Part shown: in pieces, positions 21,895 to 26,904 of the stretch
Numbering within the stretch: position 1 is the stretch's first letter
Layout: every line of letters begins with the position of its first letter
Origin: Plantago elongata
Lineage: Eukaryota; Streptophyta; Magnoliopsida; Lamiales; Plantaginaceae
Direction: 5' to 3'
Assembly (NCBI GenBank): GCA_036897095.1
Contig: JAYMSP010002018.1
Span: 1 to 26,904, forward strand
DNA length: 26,904 nucleotides
The notes under the pieces: generated by a model
What the model saw: the letters and a program-made list of their open reading frames with translations, nothing else
Database searches by the model: none
Told to the model about the DNA's origin: nothing
Translations under genes and position numbers: made by a program

Positions 21895-23468
21895 TTTGTT
21901 AGTGTGTTTTAGTAGGTTTGACCGGGAAACACGATGTTTGGTTCATAATTTGAGAGTTGTTTTGATATGTATTTCAAAATGCAAATAGTTGTTTGGTACG
22001 ATTTCTAAAAAGTGATGTTGGTTGTGTTTAGCCACTTGCATTGTGAAATGACTAAATGTCATTAAACTTTGTAGTTGTTATCAAGTTGTTTGGTTGAAAC
22101 GATAGATGTGTGTTTGTCAATGTGTTTTATAATAGTGTTGTACAAGATATTGTATAGTTTGTATTTTTAATGTAATGTACTAAATTAATGGTTGGTCTTG
22201 AATATTTTTAATGTAATAGTGTTTTAAAAATTATTTCATAGTCTGTATTTTTAATGTAATGTATTAAATTAGTAGTTGGTCTTGAATATTTTTATTATTT
22301 AGTTCAAAATTTTTTTTAAAAAAAGGTATATAATGAAACGCATGAAAATTATATATTAATTGGGTAGTTGTAAAAAAATTTGGCTATTTTTTTTTGGTAC
22401 ACTACAATGAGACCGTTCCATTTTTGATACGGTAAAACGGCCTTGTCCAAGTTCAATACACGACAACAACCGTCCTCGAAATTTATGTACTCCGGTCAAT
22501 ATTCAAAGTTAAATTGATGATATGGCAGCTAGAGTTCCGATTTCCCCCCCAAAATATGTATATTGACCGCATTTGAGCAGTTTTGACCAAAAATGAAAAA
22601 GAAAATTACATTATGAGGACACGTGTCGCAATTTCGTTAATTTCAGACAAATACATTACATAATCCATATATAGATTGAGTTTATAAATTTAAAAGAAAT
22701 TATATAAATTATTACCAAATTTTAAAATTATTTATTAATAATATTTTTAAATTAAAAAAAATTAATTATCTATTCTTTAAAGTTTATTGATATGTATGAC
22801 TAAAATTTTAGGTATAAATATTTTATTGGTATAAATTGTTTAATATAATTCAAAAATATTTAAAAAATATTTTACATATTTTTACATATAAAAAGTAAAA
22901 AAATCAAAAAAACTAAAAACATAATTTGCTACAATTAATAAACTTTCAATTGAATGTTGGATTCTAGTAAGTAATTCCTCTTTTTTTACTGTAGCAAATA
23001 GCTTTTTTGAAATTTATTTTTATTTATTTATTTTATATGTAATAAAATATATAAAAAAAATTATTTTTTTATATATTAAAAGTTAGAAAATTAATTGTTA
23101 TAATTTTATTTATATTTTTATTTCAATTTAAAAGTTATTTTACATTTTTTAAATAAAATAAAAAATAAAATATGTAGATTGAACGTAATTGTGATATGTA
23201 TCCTCATAATGTAGGGTGAAACAAGTAATTACATTTGAGAGATTTAGGGTATAAAAGATAATTTAAGTGCACTACAAAACACACTCAACGGGTTGTTTCG
23301 AAATCACTAGTCAAAGAAGTAATCCGGAACACACCATCGAGTGTGTTTGGAGCCCCGGCGGGCCACGAAGTGTGTTTTGAGTTTTGTTTTTCGTACCAAG
23401 CGGAGTGTTTCGAACCGGTCAACCATTAAAAATGCAAAATGCACTCCTACCAATCACTCCCTAAAGTA
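21895..23468. mobile_element. Non-autonomous hAT-like element, about 1.6 kb, with a nested MITE
   Basis: The right end, read on the minus strand from about 23468, is TTTAGGGAGTGATTGGTAGG...GGTTGACCGGTTCGAAACAC. The left end near 21895-21950 has GTTAGTGTGTTTTAGTAGG...TTTGACCGGGAAACAC, an imperfect inverted counterpart. Many GTGTGTTTCGAAACAC-type words lie near both ends. No transposase frame is present. The GTGATTGGTAGG terminus also occurs at 25500 in the opposite orientation, so this is a repeated family. Exact borders and the target duplication were not resolved. Confidence 0.5.
22609..23211. mobile_element. Nested AT-rich MITE, 603 bp, with terminal inverted repeats and TA target duplication
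   Basis: Left end CATTATGAGGACACGTGTCGC..AATTTCG (from 22609) and right end ..AATTGTGATATGTATCCTCATAATG (to 23211) are inverted copies: the outer 11 bp match exactly and about 27 bp match imperfectly. TA flanks both sides (22607-22608 and 23212-23213). The inside is extremely AT-rich with no coding frame. This fits a Tc1/mariner-type MITE inserted into the larger element. Confidence 0.7.
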
Positions 23469-23476
23469 GGGGGAAA

Positions 23477-23882
23477 TTTCGAAAAAGGTACCCTAAGTTG
23501 TGACATTTCTGAAAATGGTACTTTTGGTTGTTACCGTCTAATTTTTGTATCTTAAGTTGACATTGTGTCCAATTTAGGTACTTCGTGACACGTGGCAACT
23601 AATTACGTGACCGAAGTAGTACTCAAATTATTAACTGAAAATTATAAGTACCAAAATCGAATTGTCACAAAATAAGGTATATTTTTCGGTAATGACACAA
23701 ATTAAGATACATTTTTTGAACTTTTTTTCTGCAAAATTAACGGTCACATCAAATTTGATTGATGGAGTACCTAAATGGACAAAAAGATAAACATAATATA
23801 CCAAAATCGAACGATCACAAAATAAGGTACATTTTTCGATAATGACACAACTTAAAATACCTTTTTTAAATTTTCCACCATT
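23477..23882. mobile_element. Fold-back element with two direct and one inverted arm
   Basis: The left arm (23477-23560: AATTTCGAAAAAGGTACCCT...AAGTTGTGACATT...GGTACTTTTGG) is inverted relative to two right-hand copies, about 23650-23735 and 23795-23882 (each with TACCAAAATCGAA, TCACAAAATAAGGTA, TTTTTCGRTAATGACACAA). The two right copies are direct repeats about 145 bp apart. This arrangement is typical of fold-back or MULE-type MITEs in dicots. The minus open frame at 23915-23631 simply reads through the two direct copies and is not a gene. Confidence 0.6.
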
Positions 23883-24217
23883 ATAATACATATTTTTTAT
23901 ACAAGTACACAACATTGAAGTTAATCATTTTACATTTGTACTTAAAATAGTATGTTGATCGTCACTTCGATGAAGTTTGTATAATTAAAAGTTTCAATAA
24001 AATATTAATGAATTTACTTTTTTTAAGCATATTTAATGTTAAAATTAATTGACAAAATACAAAAAGAAATAATTCCAACATTTGATAAAATGTACAGCTA
24101 TTTCAACGATCACCAAGAATAAACAAGAATATTACGATAAATAATATACAATCCCACACAACAATAGAAATGATATACACCACATCTAGCTAGCTTATAT
24201 ATGTTCAACGTCTTCAA
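23883..24217. other. AT-rich spacer, 3' side of the glycine-rich gene
   Basis: No gene. It includes the 3' UTR of the glycine-rich protein gene on the minus strand. No clear polyadenylation signal could be singled out in the AT-rich background. Confidence 0.5.
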
Positions 24218-24565
24218 TTAGCATCCACCTCCACCACCATCTCCACCACCACCACCGCCCCCACCACCACCATCGCCGCTGCTGCCACCACCACCACAAC
24301 CACTATCTCCACCTCCATAACCACCTCCCCCACCATAGCCACTGCTATATCCGCCTCCACTATATCCACCACCACCACCACCCATCCTGGCTTTTACAAC
24401 AGATGGCTTGGGCACGGGCCTGGCAGTAACAACTGGAGGAACTTTCATGTTCTCATACTTTTTTGGTTCACCACGATACACCGCAGGAGGAGGAGGTGCA
24501 GGAGTGGTCACCGCGACAACCGGTTTCTTCTTCCTGCCATGATTGGAAAAGCAACACCAGAGCAT
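24218..24565 (-). CDS. Small glycine-rich protein with Cys-basic N-terminus, 115 residues
   Basis: An uninterrupted frame from ATG at 24565 to a TAA at 24218. The N-terminus MLWCCFSNHGRKKK has a Cys pair followed by a basic run and no signal peptide; a CC plus polybasic start could be S-acylated and membrane-tethered (inference). Residues about 15-60 are Pro/Val-rich (TTPAPPPPAVYRG). From residue about 61 the chain is Gly-rich with Tyr, Ser and Asp (YSGGGYSSGYGGGGGYGGG) and ends in GGGGGC. This differs from classical secreted cell-wall glycine-rich proteins, which start with a signal peptide, and no RNA-binding domain is present. Function unknown. GGN repeats make codon phase look coding-like by default, but the TATA box upstream and the non-repetitive N-terminus support a real gene. 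Confidence 0.68.
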   Translation of the reverse strand: MLWCCFSNHGRKKKPVVAVTTPAPPPPAVYRGEPKKYENMKVPPVVTARPVPKPSVVKARMGGGGGGYSGGGYSSGYGGGGGYGGGDSGCGGGGSSGDGGGGGGGGGGDGGGGGC

Positions 24566-24653
24566 TTTTGCAACTATATGTCTAATTAATGTTTGTTCAA
24601 CTTCAATTCTATTCGAATGTTTTTATTTGAAATTCAGCTAATCTGGTCCTCGG

Positions 24654-24660
24654 TTATATA
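24654..24660 (-). promoter_or_regulatory. TATA box of the glycine-rich gene
   Basis: TATATAA on the minus strand (context GCTTATATAACCGAGG), about 90 bp upstream of the ATG, which leaves a leader of roughly 60 nt. Confidence 0.55.
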
Positions 24661-24661
24661 A

Positions 24662-25497
24662 GCAACTGTTAAGTTGAAATTTCAACCTCAATTATCATTT
24701 CAATTCAATATGTACATCACATTGGTACAAGTATTCAGAAACTTAATGTAATTAACTTGGTGTTTTTTTTATATAAATCTGATTCTTTTCCTAGAAGTTT
24801 TGTGGTGAATACGATGGTTGACATTCAATTAATACGTCTGAGACTTTGTCAAATCTTTGACTTTTGATCAGTTGTTCGGAACTATCGTCGGAAAATTCAA
24901 GAAGCGCGCAAAGATCAATCTGCTCAATTAATTAGCGAAACACTAATTCAGTATTGTAAGGATTAAGGTATAGTGGAAGCAAGTTGGAATTGAAGAAAGC
25001 AAGGCGCCAAATCAATTCTTATATAAAAGCGTAATCTGTATTTACAATAGTAAGTAGTCCACGCGTTGTACATTAGTCATGCTAACTTGTACCCGAGGCG
25101 GTTAAATCTGTTATAAGCCCATATAAGCTTGCTAGCTCTTCTTTCTTTTTGAACGGTAATTACGTCTCAACCTCAGTAAACGGTAAATTAAAGGTTACTC
25201 AAATCAGAAATGTCAAGTTGTCAATGAGGTATTGCACTGACTTTATAAGAATCGGAGCTTTGCACACTATTTAAGAACTCAGGGCGCATTATAGAGTAGG
25301 AAACCATATACCCCTAGTTGCATCTACCGTGAGTGCACTTCACACGATAAAAATAGCAGCTAGACATTACATTTTTAATTTAATAGCGAGTACTAATTTG
25401 TTAACTCAATTAGGGAAGGTTTCATAAAATGCATATATTAGGATAAAGTTGTCCATTCACTTGATACAAACTTGAGCATTCCCCTCTTATAATAAAC
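24662..25497. other. Upstream region of the glycine-rich gene and spacer
   Basis: No supported gene. A W-box-like TTTGACTT lies at about 24856-24868 near a second TTGAC-like word, which could be part of the glycine-rich gene promoter. CTTATATAAAAGCG at about 25018 is TATA-like on the plus strand, but no coding frame follows it. Confidence 0.4.
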
Positions 25498-25498
25498 T

Positions 25499-25772
25499 TA
25501 GGGTGTGATTGGTAGGGTGTTTTGTATGCAAAAGTAATGGTTGGCCGGTTATTTTGTAATGTTTGGTTGCATTTAAGTGTTTACATTTTAAAAGTGTAAA
25601 GAGATAAAATAAGGGTTGTTTTTAAAACACATCTAAACAATGTTTCGAAATACCTATCTAGACTATGTATTTTGAAACACATCAATATATATGTGTGTGT
25701 GTGTTTTGAAACACAAATTTCGATTAAAATACATAGATTTTACAACTTCACAATTTATATCAAAAGTTATAA
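25499..25772 (+). mobile_element. Terminus of the same hAT-like family as 21895-23468
   Basis: TAGGGTGTGATTGGTAGGGTGTTTTG at 25499 and GGTTGGCCGGTT shortly after match the right end of the 21.9-23.5 kb element read on the opposite strand. GTTTTGAAACACA words follow, as in that element. The far end was not found, so the right border is approximate. A (TG)6 microsatellite sits at 25692-25704. Confidence 0.45.
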
Positions 25773-25890
25773 AATATGGTCAAAACATACCCATCTTTAC
25801 AACGGGCAAAAATACATGCAAAATTAGAGTTTGACTGCATGCAGCTCCTTTCATTTTGAAAAAATGTTCACATTTCAACTTTGACAATAT

Positions 25891-25969
25891 CCTCGACTTT
25901 GACATTAATCATATAATGCAAATTTAATGCAATTATAGTATAAAAATAATTTGCATTCAAAGTCGAAGG
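25891..25969. repeat. Short two-segment inverted repeat (hairpin)
   Basis: CCTCGACTTTGA (25891-25902) pairs with TCAAAGTCGAAGG (25957-25969) apart from one extra base, and AATGCAAATT (25915-25924) pairs exactly with AATTTGCATT (25948-25957). Together they form a stem with a 12-nt bulge on the left side and a loop of about 23 nt. Most likely a small MITE core. Confidence 0.6.
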
Positions 25970-26139
25970 TAATTTAATGTAAAAACATTAAAATAAAAAG
26001 GTTTCTTTTTGGGATTGAGTGAGTAATCAATCCAATAAATGCTCTTTAAATTTATATTAAGTGTCTTAAAAGTCCCTCTATATTTGGAGAGTTCGAAGAG
26101 ACCCCTTAATTTTTAACACATATTATCTAGTTTATATAT

Positions 26140-26520
26140 AAATAGCATATGTAAGGCCCCGACCTAGTTCGGACGTCAAGGAAAATGACGACTTCTAAAT
26201 ACTTCGATAAATATAGATAAAGTACTAGTTATTACGAAACCAAATAAAATTTATAATTTGAAAAGATAACGACAACCCACGTCGTCACACGTGGTAGTAG
26301 CACAAAACCAACACCCGGGCTGACAGCTAATCTACTCGCACCCTTCCTCGTGCTCTTGTCCTGGGAAAACATTATGAAAACGAGAGAGGGCCAGTCATAC
26401 GACTCAATGAGGATAATCAGGCATGCATGGAATGCGTGTATGAACATATTCAATGTAGCAAACCACCTCGTCAAAATAGTCATGCATTTGTTTTAAAATA
26501 CAAGCAAAATAGTAATAAAA
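26140..26520. mobile_element. Possible retroelement non-coding region
   Basis: The stretch from GTAAGGCCCCGACCTAG to the tandem repeats is less AT-rich than its surroundings and contains ACACCCGGGCTGACAGCTAA, GGGCCAGTCATACGACTCAATGAGG and CATGCATGGAATGCGTG. I associate such sequence with dispersed retroelement LTR or untranslated DNA of dicots, but this is from memory and no LTR boundary, primer site or protein frame is visible. The two minus frames here (26483-26232 and 26586-26404) show no domain. Confidence 0.3.
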
Positions 26521-26527
26521 CAGGCAA

Positions 26528-26852
26528 CGTGCTGTTTGATATTCTAACTTCTTCATGGCAAAATGCATAATCATGTTGCAAGGCACATGCCCCAGCTTTT
26601 CAAATTATATAACGTGCTGTTTGATATTCCAGCTTCTTCATGGCAAAATGCATAATCATGCTGCAAGGCACATGCCCCAACTTTTCAAATTATATAACGT
26701 GTTGTTTGATATTCCAGCTTCTTCATGGAAAAATGCATAATCATGTTGCAAGGCACATGCCCCAGCTTTTTAAATTATATAACGTGATGTTTGATGTTCC
26801 AGCTTCTTCATGGCAAAATGCATAATAATGCTGCAAGGCACATGCCCCAGCT
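26528..26852. repeat. 85-bp tandem repeat, about 3.8 copies
   Basis: Units start at 26528, 26613, 26698 and 26783, exactly 85 bp apart, each beginning CGTGMTGTTTGAT and containing TTCTTCATGGCAAAATGCAT then CAAGGCACATGCCCCARC. Copies differ at a handful of positions; the fourth diverges after CCCCAGCTT (about 26852). Because 85 is not a multiple of 3, each copy shifts frame, which produces overlapping similar open frames that are not genes. The array abuts the retroelement-like stretch and may be part of it. Confidence 0.9.
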
Positions 26853-26904
26853 TCACAATACACACATTCATATATCACATATTTGTCGACGGTGTCGACC
26901 ACAT

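Noticed and set aside
23631..23915. 94-codon minus frame with internal repetition (ILxCVIxEKxTLFCD)
   Set aside because: The repetition is the direct arm duplication of the fold-back element read through.
26555..26825. Two similar plus-strand frames (MAKCIIMLQGTCP...)
   Set aside because: They arise from the 85-bp tandem repeat read in shifted frames.
26528..26852. CRISPR array
   Set aside because: Units are contiguous with no unique spacers, and the DNA is plant nuclear.

Overview
The window is nuclear DNA from a flowering plant, most likely a eudicot. It is AT-rich and has many short GT-AG introns, plant transposon remnants of MITE, hAT-like and fold-back type, and a telo-box in front of one small gene. 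The species cannot be named from the sequence.

Layout. At the left edge (1-126, minus) is the first exon or N-terminus of a gene that runs off the window; it looks like an organelle transit peptide. From 12411 down to 1055 (minus) is the dominant feature, a complete callose synthase gene of the CALS8/GSL4 type. I could place 41 exons with GT-AG introns whose lengths sum to 5859 nt, an open frame of 1952 residues plus stop. Upstream of it on the same strand, about 13987-14890, is a decayed fragment matching the region of exons 2-5 of a callose synthase, the relic of a tandem or local duplication. From about 14.9 to 17.6 kb the sequence is repeat-rich: Stowaway-like MITE pieces, a CGAGCTCGAG-rich repeat split by a MITE, and degenerate dispersed repeats.

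A TATA box at 17672 precedes a 155-residue acidic plant protein of unknown function (17788-18255, plus). A two-exon minus-strand gene (20951-19897) encodes a 193-residue protein with a PB1-like fold of the sort seen in MuDR-derived plant proteins, a basic head and an acidic tail. Between 21.4 and 23.9 kb lies a stack of non-autonomous transposons, including a 603-bp AT-rich MITE nested in a larger hAT-like element, followed by a fold-back element. A 115-residue glycine-rich protein gene (24218-24565, minus) has its own TATA box. The right end has another terminus of the same hAT-like family, a stretch resembling retroelement non-coding DNA, and an 85-bp tandem repeat in about four copies.

The genes show no sign of working as a cluster. 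The callose synthase would act at the plasma membrane making beta-1,3-glucan; the others look like unrelated neighbours in a transposon-littered region. I found no RNA gene and no CRISPR array, and no convincing new multi-gene system. The items most worth checking are two unusual residues in the callose synthase, its upstream relic, and the PB1-like gene as a possible domesticated transposon piece.
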